A program made the translations under genes and the position numbers. 38,160 nucleotides of DNA from the NCBI GenBank assembly GCA_902796035.1, contig CADBNR010000053.1, positions 1-38,160 on the forward strand. The letters are read 5' to 3'. The notes beneath the pieces are model-generated. The model saw only the letters and a list, made by a program, of their open reading frames with translations. It was not told the DNA's origin and ran no database searches. Every line of letters starts with the position of its first letter. The first letter of the stretch is position 1. Positions 7,280 through 14,335 of the stretch are shown here, piece after piece. Source of the DNA: an uncultured Bacteroidales bacterium. GTDB lineage: Bacteria > Bacteroidota > Bacteroidia > Bacteroidales > Muribaculaceae.

Positions 7280-7744
7280 ATGAAAATCAAGGTTAGGACA
7301 ATATTGTTCGCGTTCGTATCGCTGTTCATGCTGGCCGGGATGACATCGTGCGACGGCGACGATCCCTGGTGGAACAACCCGGGTTACGGGTGGGACTCGT
7401 TCAACGATCCGCGTCTGCGCGGCTACTGGCAGCTGGTGCAATATAATTCCGACCCGGTGCCCGTGCGCGAGGCCAACTGGATGTATTTCAACGGCAACGG
7501 TGCGGGCTGGTACTATTATCTGGACAACGGCTACCAGGAGCGCGAGCGTCTGCGCTATTGGTGTCAGGACGCCGTGTCGGGCGCATCCAACTATCAGATT
7601 AACATACAGTACGAATACTCGTCGCCGCTGACCACGAGCTACTGGTTCACCCACGGCGGCAACACGCTGTGGATGCAGTGGACCACCCACGGCGGACGCG
7701 TGCAGACATACGTGTACGACCTTGTGGATTCGGCCCCCTGGTGA
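7280..7744 (+). CDS. Small aromatic-rich lipoprotein of unknown function
   Basis: A 154-residue lipoprotein (lipobox GMTSC). The mature part is unusually rich in Trp and Tyr (DPWWNNPGYGWDSF, GWYYYLDNGY, TLWMQWTTHGG). A lipocalin-like pattern is suggested by LRGYWQLVQY near the start (a G-x-W motif) followed by about eight short strands ending TYVYDLV. Related small lipocalin-like lipoproteins are common in Bacteroidales, but I do not recognise a named family. It lies between cdd and ychF; a promoter inside 7752-7782 starts the next unit, so it probably belongs to the preceding transcript or stands alone. Confidence 0.75.
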   Translation: MKIKVRTILFAFVSLFMLAGMTSCDGDDPWWNNPGYGWDSFNDPRLRGYWQLVQYNSDPVPVREANWMYFNGNGAGWYYYLDNGYQERERLRYWCQDAVSGASNYQINIQYEYSSPLTTSYWFTHGGNTLWMQWTTHGGRVQTYVYDLVDSAPW

Positions 7745-7751
7745 CGCTCTA

Positions 7752-7782
7752 TTGCGCGAGTCGCAAAATTTTCGTAATTTTG
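7752..7782 (+). promoter_or_regulatory. Promoter of the ychF operon
   Basis: TTG (7752-7754), a 20-base spacer, then TAATTTTG (7775-7782), an exact TAnnTTTG -7 box. The box ends 23 bases before the ychF ATG. It likely drives ychF and the three genes behind it. Confidence 0.75.
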
Positions 7783-7805
7783 CGCCATATCTATCATAAT
7801 TTGAA

Positions 7806-8909
7806 ATGTCTTTAAAATGTGGAATCGTGGGACTGCCCAACGTGGGGAAGTCCACACTATTCAATTGTTTAAGCAGCGCCAAGGCCCAGTCGGCCAATTT
7901 CCCGTTCTGCACCATAGAGCCGAACGTGGGCATGATAAGTGTTCCGGATCCGCGTCTGACGCGTCTGGTGGAACTATGCAATCCCAAGTCGGTGGTGCCG
8001 GCCACGGTCGAGATAGTGGACATAGCCGGACTGGTGAAGGGAGCCTCGCGAGGCGAGGGCCTCGGAAATAAATTCTTAGCCAATATACGCGAGACGGACG
8101 CGATACTTCACGTGTTGCGCTGTTTCGACGACGAGAACGTGACGCACGTGGACGGCAGCGTCGATCCGGTGCGCGACATGGAAGTGATAAACTGCGAGTT
8201 GCAGCTCAAGGATCTGGAGACCATCGAGTCGCGTCTGGCCAAGACCGAGAAGGCCGCCAAAGCCGGCGCCGACAAGACGGCCAGGATGCAGTTAGGCGTA
8301 TTGAACGCCTACAAGGAGGCTCTGGAGCAGGGTCGTCCGGCGCGCAGCGTGGAGCTGGAGGGGACCGAGGAGCAGAAATTCGCCCGCGACATGTTCCTGC
8401 TCACCAACAAGCCGGTGCTGTACGTGTGCAACGTCGACGACGCATCGGCCGTGACGGGCAACAAATACACCGAGCAGGTGCGCAAGGCCGCCGAGGCCGA
8501 GGGTGCGGGAATGATGATTGTTTCGGCACGCACCGAAAGCGAGATAGCCGAGCTGGACACAGCCGAGGAGCGCAAGGAGTTCCTTGAGGAGATGGGACTG
8601 GAGGAGAGCGGGGCCGACAGGCTGATACGCGCCGCCTACAACCTGCTGGACCTGCAGACATATTTCACGGCCGGCGCCGACGAATGCCGCGCATGGACCT
8701 TTGTCCGCGGCACCAAGGCCCCCAAGGCGGCCGGAATCATCCACACCGACTTCGAGAAGGGCTTCATCCGCGCCGAAGTGATAAAATACGACGACTATGT
8801 GACCCTCGGATCGGAAAGCGCCGTGCGCGACGCCGGCAAACTCGGCGTGGAGGGTAAGGAATACGTGGTGCAGGACGGAGACATCATGCACTTCCGTTTC
8901 AATGTATAA
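7806..8909 (+). CDS. ychF: Redox-regulated ATPase YchF (Obg-family)
   Basis: A 367-residue Obg-family P-loop NTPase. The G1 motif [12 protein letters not shown] lies at residues 7-18, with FCTIEPNVG after it, then G3 DIAGLVKGAS, a coiled-coil region (about 125-165), and NKPVLYVCN replacing the usual NKxD, which is why YchF prefers ATP. A C-terminal TGS domain begins near residue 283 (LLDLQTYFTAG) and ends VVQDGDIMHFRFNV. YchF binds ribosomes and is linked to stress responses. The length fits the family. The following GNAT gene starts 11 bases after its stop, so this gene leads an operon whose other members have no known YchF connection. Confidence 0.97.
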   Translation: MSLKCGIVGLPNVGKSTLFNCLSSAKAQSANFPFCTIEPNVGMISVPDPRLTRLVELCNPKSVVPATVEIVDIAGLVKGASRGEGLGNKFLANIRETDAILHVLRCFDDENVTHVDGSVDPVRDMEVINCELQLKDLETIESRLAKTEKAAKAGADKTARMQLGVLNAYKEALEQGRPARSVELEGTEEQKFARDMFLLTNKPVLYVCNVDDASAVTGNKYTEQVRKAAEAEGAGMMIVSARTESEIAELDTAEERKEFLEEMGLEESGADRLIRAAYNLLDLQTYFTAGADECRAWTFVRGTKAPKAAGIIHTDFEKGFIRAEVIKYDDYVTLGSESAVRDAGKLGVEGKEYVVQDGDIMHFRFNV

Positions 8910-8920
8910 GGTATAAGCCA

Positions 8921-9871
8921 ATGGAGCCGATTATAGATAAAGTAGACACCGGCCTGCTTCTGCAAGAGCTGAAGCCAGACAAGTTTCTGCGCAACTCGAA
9001 CAAAGGCGGCAATGAAATCTATATAGTTGACGCGCACAATTCGCCGAACGTGATGCGCGAGATAGGCCGTCTGCGCGAGATAGCCTTCCGCGACGCCGGC
9101 GGCGGCACGGGACTGAGCTGTGACATCGATGAATTCGACACTATGGACAATCCCTGCCGACAGATCATAGTGTGGAATCCGGACCGTCACGAGATAATCG
9201 GCGGCTACCGTTTCCTGCACGGCAAGGACCTGAAGATAGAGAACGGCGTGCCTAAGATGGCCACAAGCCACCTGTTCAACTTCAGTCCGGAGTTCCTGCA
9301 GAAATACATGCCCGTCACCATCGAGCTGGGGCGCAGCTTCGTGGCCGTGGACTATCAGAACACCAAGTCGCGTCCCAAGGCCATCTACGCCCTCGACAAC
9401 CTGTGGGACGGCTTAGGAGCGCTACCCATTATATATCCCGACGTGGAATATCTGTTCGGCAAGGTCACCATGTATCCCAAATTCGGCTCGGAAGGTCGCG
9501 ACCTGCTGTTGGGTTTCGTGCACCGCCATTTTCCGGACCCCGACAGGCTGGTATGGCCCATCCATCCCCTGGCCACAAAGGCCCTGTCGCCCGAAATCCA
9601 GAACCTTTTCACCGGCGACTATAAGGAGGACCTGATGCGCCTCAACCACGAGCTGCGCGAACTGGACCGCCGGATCCCGCCGCTGGTCAACGCCTATATG
9701 AGCCTGTCGCCCACAATGCGCACTTTCGGCACCGCAATCAACGATGAATTCGGCGACGTGGAGGAGACCGGCATCTTCATCAAGATCGACGATGTGTTCG
9801 ACGAGAAGAAAATGCGGCACATCAACACCTTCAATCCCGATGAATCGGGCTATATTATCTCCAATCGCTGA
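8921..9871 (+). CDS. GNAT-fold N-acyltransferase, OlsB/GlsB-like (Acetyltransf_5)
   Basis: A 316-residue cytosolic protein with the pattern of the autoinducer-synthase-like GNAT family that includes OlsB and the Bacteroides GlsB acyltransferase. LREIAFRDAGGGTG (51-64) and CDIDEFD (67-73) come first, then IIGGYRFL (92-99), ELGRSFVAVDYQ (135-146) and YLFGKVTMYP. OlsB-type enzymes transfer a 3-hydroxyacyl group from acyl-ACP to an amino acid in amino-lipid synthesis. About 100 extra C-terminal residues carry a conserved-looking LSPTMRTFGTAINDEFG segment. It sits 13 bases before an ATP-grasp gene in a tight operon. The usual partner O-acyltransferase (GlsA/OlsA) is not next to it. The family is fairly secure; donor and acceptor are inferred. 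Confidence 0.75.
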   Translation: MEPIIDKVDTGLLLQELKPDKFLRNSNKGGNEIYIVDAHNSPNVMREIGRLREIAFRDAGGGTGLSCDIDEFDTMDNPCRQIIVWNPDRHEIIGGYRFLHGKDLKIENGVPKMATSHLFNFSPEFLQKYMPVTIELGRSFVAVDYQNTKSRPKAIYALDNLWDGLGALPIIYPDVEYLFGKVTMYPKFGSEGRDLLLGFVHRHFPDPDRLVWPIHPLATKALSPEIQNLFTGDYKEDLMRLNHELRELDRRIPPLVNAYMSLSPTMRTFGTAINDEFGDVEETGIFIKIDDVFDEKKMRHINTFNPDESGYIISNR

Positions 9872-9884
9872 AAAGAAATTATTT

Positions 9885-10841
9885 ATGCCTACGAACGGAA
9901 ATACGGTAATCACCATACTGATGTTGGGCGGGTCGCGCAGAGTGTCCCTGGCCGAACAGTTCAAGCGGAGCGCGCAGCAGATAGGCTGCGAGGTCCGTTT
10001 TTTTGCATACGAACTCGACACCCAGGTGCCTATCGCCCTGGTGGGCAAGGTATTCAAGGGCCTGCCGTTCAACGATCCGGACGTGGTGGACGACATCATA
10101 CGCATAGTCCGTGAGGAGAACGTGAACATCATCCTGCCCATCGTAAACGGTGCGATGGAGGTAGCGTCGCTGCTGCGCGAGAAGCTGCCCGACGTGTTCG
10201 TGCCCGTGTCGGACTATGACACCACGCGCAGCATGTTCGACAAGGTGGAGGCCGCCGAAACCTTCGAGAAGGCCGGCATACCCATCCCGCGCACATATTC
10301 CATCATCAACAACGAGATGCCGGCCATCATCAAGCCCCGCAAGGGCGGTTCCAGCCGGGGCATACACATTTTCCGTGAGGTGGACGACCTGATGAACCAT
10401 CCCGACCTGGACCAGTATCTGATACAGGAATACATAGAGGACGCGCACGAGTTCACTGTGGACTGCTATGTGTCGAAGACGGGCGAGACGCTTGTGACCG
10501 TGCCGCGCGAACGCCTTGAGGTGATGGGCGGCGAGGTGACGCGCACCGTGACGCGCCGCATCCCCGAACTGATAGACTTGGCTCGCAACATCATAGACAT
10601 ATTCAAGTTCCGCGGGCCGGTCACCATACAGTTCCTGTATGACAGGAAGACCAACCGCTACAAGCTGATGGAGGTGAATCCGCGTCTCGGCGGCGGCGTG
10701 ATATGCAGCATATATGCCGGCGCGCCGATTACCGATTATATCCTCAAGGAGTCGCTTGGCGTACAGGTGCGCCCCTGCGACGACTGGATCGACAACGTGC
10801 TGATGGCACGCTATCAGAAAGAGGCCATCTTCTTCAATTAA
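9885..10841 (+). CDS. ATP-grasp carboxylate-amine ligase, CarB-like
   Basis: A 318-residue ATP-grasp enzyme. The frame is open upstream to 9744, but the ATG at 9885 is chosen because homology begins at once (TVITILMLGGSRRVSLAEQ) and it follows the GNAT stop by 13 bases. The preATP-grasp Rossmann region covers 1-110. ATP binding uses PAIIKPRKGGSSRGIHIF (146-163) and YLIQEYIED (178-186), and the metal-binding strand is KLMEVNPRLGGG (about 271-282). Such enzymes activate a carboxylate as an acyl phosphate and join it to an amine or thiol. It resembles free-standing CarB-like ligases, not carbamoyl phosphate synthase. Placed between an N-acyltransferase and an epimerase, it may form an amide bond in an unknown small molecule or lipid. 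Confidence 0.8.
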   Translation: MPTNGNTVITILMLGGSRRVSLAEQFKRSAQQIGCEVRFFAYELDTQVPIALVGKVFKGLPFNDPDVVDDIIRIVREENVNIILPIVNGAMEVASLLREKLPDVFVPVSDYDTTRSMFDKVEAAETFEKAGIPIPRTYSIINNEMPAIIKPRKGGSSRGIHIFREVDDLMNHPDLDQYLIQEYIEDAHEFTVDCYVSKTGETLVTVPRERLEVMGGEVTRTVTRRIPELIDLARNIIDIFKFRGPVTIQFLYDRKTNRYKLMEVNPRLGGGVICSIYAGAPITDYILKESLGVQVRPCDDWIDNVLMARYQKEAIFFN

Positions 10842-10851
10842 TCAGGAACCA

Positions 10852-12297
10852 ATGGCCGGGAAAAAGGTATTTTTGACGGGAGCAACGGGCACGATGGGCT
10901 TCCAGGGAGTGCTGGAGATGCTGAAGCATCCTGACGAGATAGAACTGAGCGTCCTGGTGCGCCCGTCAAGCAAACGCCATTCCGACGCACACCGTCAGAT
11001 AGCCAAGTTTGCCGGGGAAGGCAGGCTGACTGTAATCAGCGGCGACCTGACGGACGCCGGCGCCATAGAGCGTGGCGTGCGCGATGCCGACTATGTGCTG
11101 CATGTAGGCGGCATGGTGTCGCCCTACGCCGACCATCACCCCGAGGAGACGATGCGCGTCAACGTAGGGGGCGCCCGCGCCATAGCGCAGGCCGTCAGGA
11201 AGCGGCCCGACGGCGGCCGGGGCGTAAAGGTAGTGTACATCGGCAGCGTGGCGCAGTTGGGCAACCGTCACTGGCCCAACGTGTGGGGCCGCAGCGGCGA
11301 CCCGGTATGGACCTCGCACTATGATGTGTACGCACAGTCCAAGGTCGAGGCCGAGCGCGAGATAACCGAGGCCGGACTCCCCTGTTGGGTGTCGATACGC
11401 CAGACAGGCATACTCGCACCCGACATCCTGATGAAAGGCGCCGACCCCATCACGTTCCACGTGCCCCTGCAGGGAGTGCTGGAATGGACCAACGACGAGG
11501 ATTCGGGCCGGCTGCTGGCCAACTTAGTGCTGGCCGACCTCCCTGACCATTTCTGGAAACGCTTCTACAACATAGGCAACGGACAGAACTCGCGGCTAAC
11601 CAACTTCGAGTTCGAGGAGCTGATACTGCGTCACACCGGCTGCCCGGGCACAAAGAAGATATTCGAACCCAACTGGTTCGCCACCCGTAATTTCCACGGC
11701 CTTTGGTACGAGGACTCCGACCTGCTCGACGATTACCTGCACTATCGCAGCGGCATCAGCGTGGACGGGTATCTTGAACGGCTGCGCAAGCGTCTGCCCT
11801 GGTATTTCCGCCTTACACCTTACATACCTGCGTTCGTGTACAAAGCGCTGATGAAGTTTGTGGCCTCAGGCCGTCCCAACGGCACCCTGTCGTGGGTCAA
11901 GGAGCGCAACGAGGAGAAGCTGAAGGTCTACTTCGGCAGTTACGATGAATGGCAGAAGATACCCGGCTGGGACAAGGTGAAGGTGGAATTCAGCGACGAG
12001 GAGCGCAAGCCTGTCCGTCTTGACCACGGTTATGATGAGAGCAAATCGGAATCGGAACTGAATATCGACGACATGCGACAGGCGGCTGAGTATCGCGGCG
12101 GCAGATGCCTGTCGGAGACAATGACGCCCGGCGACCTCGACACCCCGCTGGAGTGGGAATGCCACGCCGGCCACCGCTTCACCATGACGCCCCGCCTGGT
12201 ACTGCTCGGCGGCCACTGGTGTCCCGAATGCTTCCGCCTCAACGCCGACTACGAGGAAATAGCCCGCCACAACCCCTTCTTCGCCCAGGTGCTGTAA
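10852..12297 (+). CDS. NAD(P)-dependent epimerase/dehydratase with C-terminal zinc ribbon
   Basis: A 481-residue fusion. Residues 1 to about 330 form an extended SDR: the nucleotide loop GATGTMGFQG, DADYVLHVGGMVSP, and the catalytic pair in YDVYAQSKVEAE (YxxxK). Residues about 330-420 are an unrecognised linker containing KEERNEEKLKVYFGSYDEWQ-like helical sequence. The tail WECHAGHRFTMTPRLVLLGG-HWCPEC (435-460) has C-x3-H and C-x2-C pairs (Cys437, His441, Cys457, Cys460), the layout of a small zinc ribbon of the DUF4379 type. A zinc ribbon on a sugar- or lipid-modifying SDR is unusual. It starts 10 bases after the ATP-grasp gene and is the last gene of the operon. The substrate is unknown. 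Confidence 0.8.
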   Translation: MAGKKVFLTGATGTMGFQGVLEMLKHPDEIELSVLVRPSSKRHSDAHRQIAKFAGEGRLTVISGDLTDAGAIERGVRDADYVLHVGGMVSPYADHHPEETMRVNVGGARAIAQAVRKRPDGGRGVKVVYIGSVAQLGNRHWPNVWGRSGDPVWTSHYDVYAQSKVEAEREITEAGLPCWVSIRQTGILAPDILMKGADPITFHVPLQGVLEWTNDEDSGRLLANLVLADLPDHFWKRFYNIGNGQNSRLTNFEFEELILRHTGCPGTKKIFEPNWFATRNFHGLWYEDSDLLDDYLHYRSGISVDGYLERLRKRLPWYFRLTPYIPAFVYKALMKFVASGRPNGTLSWVKERNEEKLKVYFGSYDEWQKIPGWDKVKVEFSDEERKPVRLDHGYDESKSESELNIDDMRQAAEYRGGRCLSETMTPGDLDTPLEWECHAGHRFTMTPRLVLLGGHWCPECFRLNADYEEIARHNPFFAQVL

Positions 12298-12331
12298 CCC
12301 ACTTATCAGAACACATATCTATATCATAATC

Positions 12332-12359
12332 AGGCCCTATGAAAATTTTCACGAGGCCT
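12332..12359 (+). terminator. Possible weak terminator after the epimerase gene
   Basis: AGGCC (12332-12336) and GGCCT (12355-12359) can pair around an inner palindrome TGAAAATTTTCA. There is no T-tract, so the call is weak. Confidence 0.3.
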
Positions 12360-12363
12360 TATA

Positions 12364-12394
12364 TTGCATAGTCGCGAATTTTGATGTAATTTTG
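12364..12394 (+). promoter_or_regulatory. Promoter of the PurF-like gene
   Basis: TTG (12364-12366), a 20-base spacer, then TAATTTTG (12387-12394), exact to the -7 consensus. This leaves a leader of about 50 bases before the ATG at 12453. Confidence 0.7.
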
Positions 12395-12452
12395 CCGGAG
12401 ATTAAGGCAGGCATCGCGGTGCCTGAGGTATATTAAGGTAGACAACAACAAT

Positions 12453-13901
12453 ATGGGTGGATTTTTCGGAACAGCGTCGCAAGGGCCCTGCGCGACCGAT
12501 GTGTTTTACGGCACAGACTATCATTCACACCTCGGCACCAAGCGTGCCGGTATGGTGACCTTCGATCCGGAACATGGCTTCAAACGCGCCATTCACAGCA
12601 TCGAACGTAATTATTTCCGTTCAAAATTCGAGGACGAACTCAATTCGTTCTTAGGCAACACCGGATTGGGCGTGATCAGCGACACCGACCCTCAGCCTAT
12701 CATCGTCAACTCCCACCTGGGACGTTATGCGGTGGTGACCGTGGCCAAAATCAACAACATCCGCGAAATAGCCGACAAGCTCCTTGAAAAAGGAATGCAC
12801 TTCAGCGAGCTAAGCGCCAACAACATCAACCAGACCGAGTTAGTTGCGCTGCTGATAAACATGGGAAAGGATTTCACGGAGGGCATCAACTTTGTGTACA
12901 AGAATATCCAGGGTTCATGCTCAATGCTGATACTGACCGAGAACGGCATCATCGCGGCGCGCGATTACCTGGGCCGCACTCCCATAGTGTTAGGACACAA
13001 GGAGGGAGCGTATGCTGCTGCGAGCGAAAGCACGGCGTTCCCCAACCTTGGTTACGAGCGTCTGCGCGACGTAGGCCCCGGCGAGATAGTGCGTTTCACA
13101 GCCGACAGCCTCGAAGTGCTACAGGCGCCGGCACGCCGCGAGCAGATATGCTCGTTCCTGTGGGTTTACTACGGTTTCCCGACCAGCGACTATGACGGCA
13201 TCAACGCCGAGGACATGCGCGAGAACTGCGGCTACGCCATGGGCCGGGAGGACGACACCGAGGCTGACTGCGTATGCGGCATCCCCGACTCGGGCGTAGG
13301 CCACGCCCTTGGCTATGCGGCCGGTCACGGCATCCCCTACAAACGCGCCGTGCTGAAATTCACCCCCACATGGCCCCGCAGCTTCACGCCCAGCAACCAG
13401 TCGCGCCGCGACCTGGTGGCCAAGATGAAGCTGATTCCCAACCGCGCCATCCTCAAGGACCGACGCGTGGTGTTCTGCGACGACTCGATAGTACGTGGCA
13501 CCCAGCTGCACGACAACGTACATACGTTCTATGAATGCGGTGCCAAAGAGGTACATACGCGTATCTCATGCCCGCCGCTGGTCTACAGCTGCCCGTTCAT
13601 CGGCTTCACCAGCTCCAAGAGCGACCTGGAGCTGATTTCACGCCGTATCATACAGAAATTCGAAGGCGATCCCGACGCTCACCTTGAGGATTACGCCACA
13701 ACCGGCTCATGCCGCTATTGTAAGATGGTTAAAGAGATAGCCGACCAGCTCGGCCTCACCACGCTGCAGTTCAGCAAGCTCGAGACCTTGGTGGAAAGCA
13801 TCGGCCTTCCCAAGGAGCGCCTCTGCACCCACTGCTTCGATGGCACCGGCCTCGACCCCGCGCAGGCCTACGCCGAAGACCACAAGGATAATGGGGAGTA
13901 A
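12453..13901 (+). CDS. Amidophosphoribosyltransferase-like protein without N-terminal cysteine
   Basis: A 482-residue homologue of PurF, the enzyme that makes phosphoribosylamine from PRPP and glutamine at the start of purine synthesis. The C-terminal phosphoribosyltransferase part is intact: GIPDSGVGHALGYA, TFTPSNQSRR-like loop and RRVVFCDDSIVRGTQL, the PRPP signature. CTHCFDG near the C-terminus matches the iron-sulfur ligand region of the Bacillus-type enzyme. The N-terminus reads MGGFFGTASQ where canonical PurF has (M)CGI; the glutaminase nucleophile Cys is replaced by Gly. NINQTELVALL and GSCSMLILTENGIIAARDYLGRTPI keep the rest of the N-terminal fold. I recall the same MGGFFG start in other Bacteroidales. 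It may use free ammonia or another partner, so I do not give it the symbol purF. Confidence 0.85.
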   Translation: MGGFFGTASQGPCATDVFYGTDYHSHLGTKRAGMVTFDPEHGFKRAIHSIERNYFRSKFEDELNSFLGNTGLGVISDTDPQPIIVNSHLGRYAVVTVAKINNIREIADKLLEKGMHFSELSANNINQTELVALLINMGKDFTEGINFVYKNIQGSCSMLILTENGIIAARDYLGRTPIVLGHKEGAYAAASESTAFPNLGYERLRDVGPGEIVRFTADSLEVLQAPARREQICSFLWVYYGFPTSDYDGINAEDMRENCGYAMGREDDTEADCVCGIPDSGVGHALGYAAGHGIPYKRAVLKFTPTWPRSFTPSNQSRRDLVAKMKLIPNRAILKDRRVVFCDDSIVRGTQLHDNVHTFYECGAKEVHTRISCPPLVYSCPFIGFTSSKSDLELISRRIIQKFEGDPDAHLEDYATTGSCRYCKMVKEIADQLGLTTLQFSKLETLVESIGLPKERLCTHCFDGTGLDPAQAYAEDHKDNGE

Positions 13902-13925
13902 TCCGATCGTGTCCCGATTCATCAG

Positions 13926-13953
13926 GATTAATCGAGAGAAATCGGGATTAATC
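13926..13953. repeat. Two GATTAATC palindromes 20 bases apart
   Basis: GATTAATC occurs at 13926-13933 and 13946-13953, embedded in a near-perfect 20-base tandem repeat (ATTAATCGAGAGAAATCGGG and its copy). It lies between the PurF-like stop codon and a strong terminator. The same octamer is arrayed five times at 35068-35115. Confidence 0.7.
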
Positions 13954-13969
13954 GAGAGAAATAAATTCA

Positions 13970-14001
13970 AAGGGTGTGCGGGACGAATCCCGCACACCCT
14001 T
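13970..14001. terminator. Strong terminator between convergent genes
   Basis: AAGGGTGTGCGGGA (13970-13983), loop CGAA, and TCCCGCACACCCTT (13988-14001): a perfect 14-bp stem followed by GAAATTTTG. It ends the PurF-like gene and can also stop the minus-strand small-ORF transcript. Confidence 0.9.
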
Positions 14002-14069
14002 GAAATTTTGTCTAATTTTGGGTTTGTTCCCCGGCTGTCAGTGAGCCGGACGGAACCGGTCGGTCTGGC

Positions 14070-14162
14070 TTAGAAGCGGAAGCCGCGGCACTTGTCGATG
14101 TCACCGTAGACTTCGGCACAACATTCGAAGTAAGCCTTGATCAGATGTTTCAAACTTTTCAT
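14070..14162 (-). CDS. Small 30-codon ORF with a strong Shine-Dalgarno
   Basis: The minus strand reads ATG at 14162 to TAA at 14070. The predicted peptide begins MKSLKHLIKAYFECCAEVYG and ends DKCRGFRF; it is basic and amphipathic, with a Cys-Cys pair and a third Cys. GGAAAGGAGACAAATT precedes the ATG, so AGGAG (14170-14174 on the plus strand as CTCCT) sits 7 bases from the start. Such a canonical Shine-Dalgarno is uncommon in Bacteroidetes, where most genes use A-rich leaders. No transmembrane segment is obvious. It stands alone between the flippase 3' end and the 13970-14001 terminator, and I do not recognise the family. Confidence 0.6.
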   Translation of the reverse strand: MKSLKHLIKAYFECCAEVYGDIDKCRGFRF

Positions 14163-14335
14163 AATTTGTCTCCTTTCCTAATTAGGTCCTTCCCGGGTCA
14201 TCGCCTCCGACGCACGCGCCTTCATGGGCCAATTCCCGCAACCGGACGTTATTATTACAGGTTTAGTAGTTTAAACTACATCAATAAAACACCGCAAATT
14301 ATAAAAAGTTGTGAAAAATATGTTTTATAACATTG
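14163..14335. other. Leader/intergenic region with a 14-bp palindrome
   Basis: The 173 bases between the small ORF and the flippase gene hold no other gene. GTAGTTTAAACTAC (14266-14279) is a perfect 14-bp palindrome and a possible operator. The part nearer the flippase is A/T-rich. I see no clean -7 box for the small ORF; TATAATTTG on the minus strand (about 14296-14304) is the closest. Confidence 0.4.
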
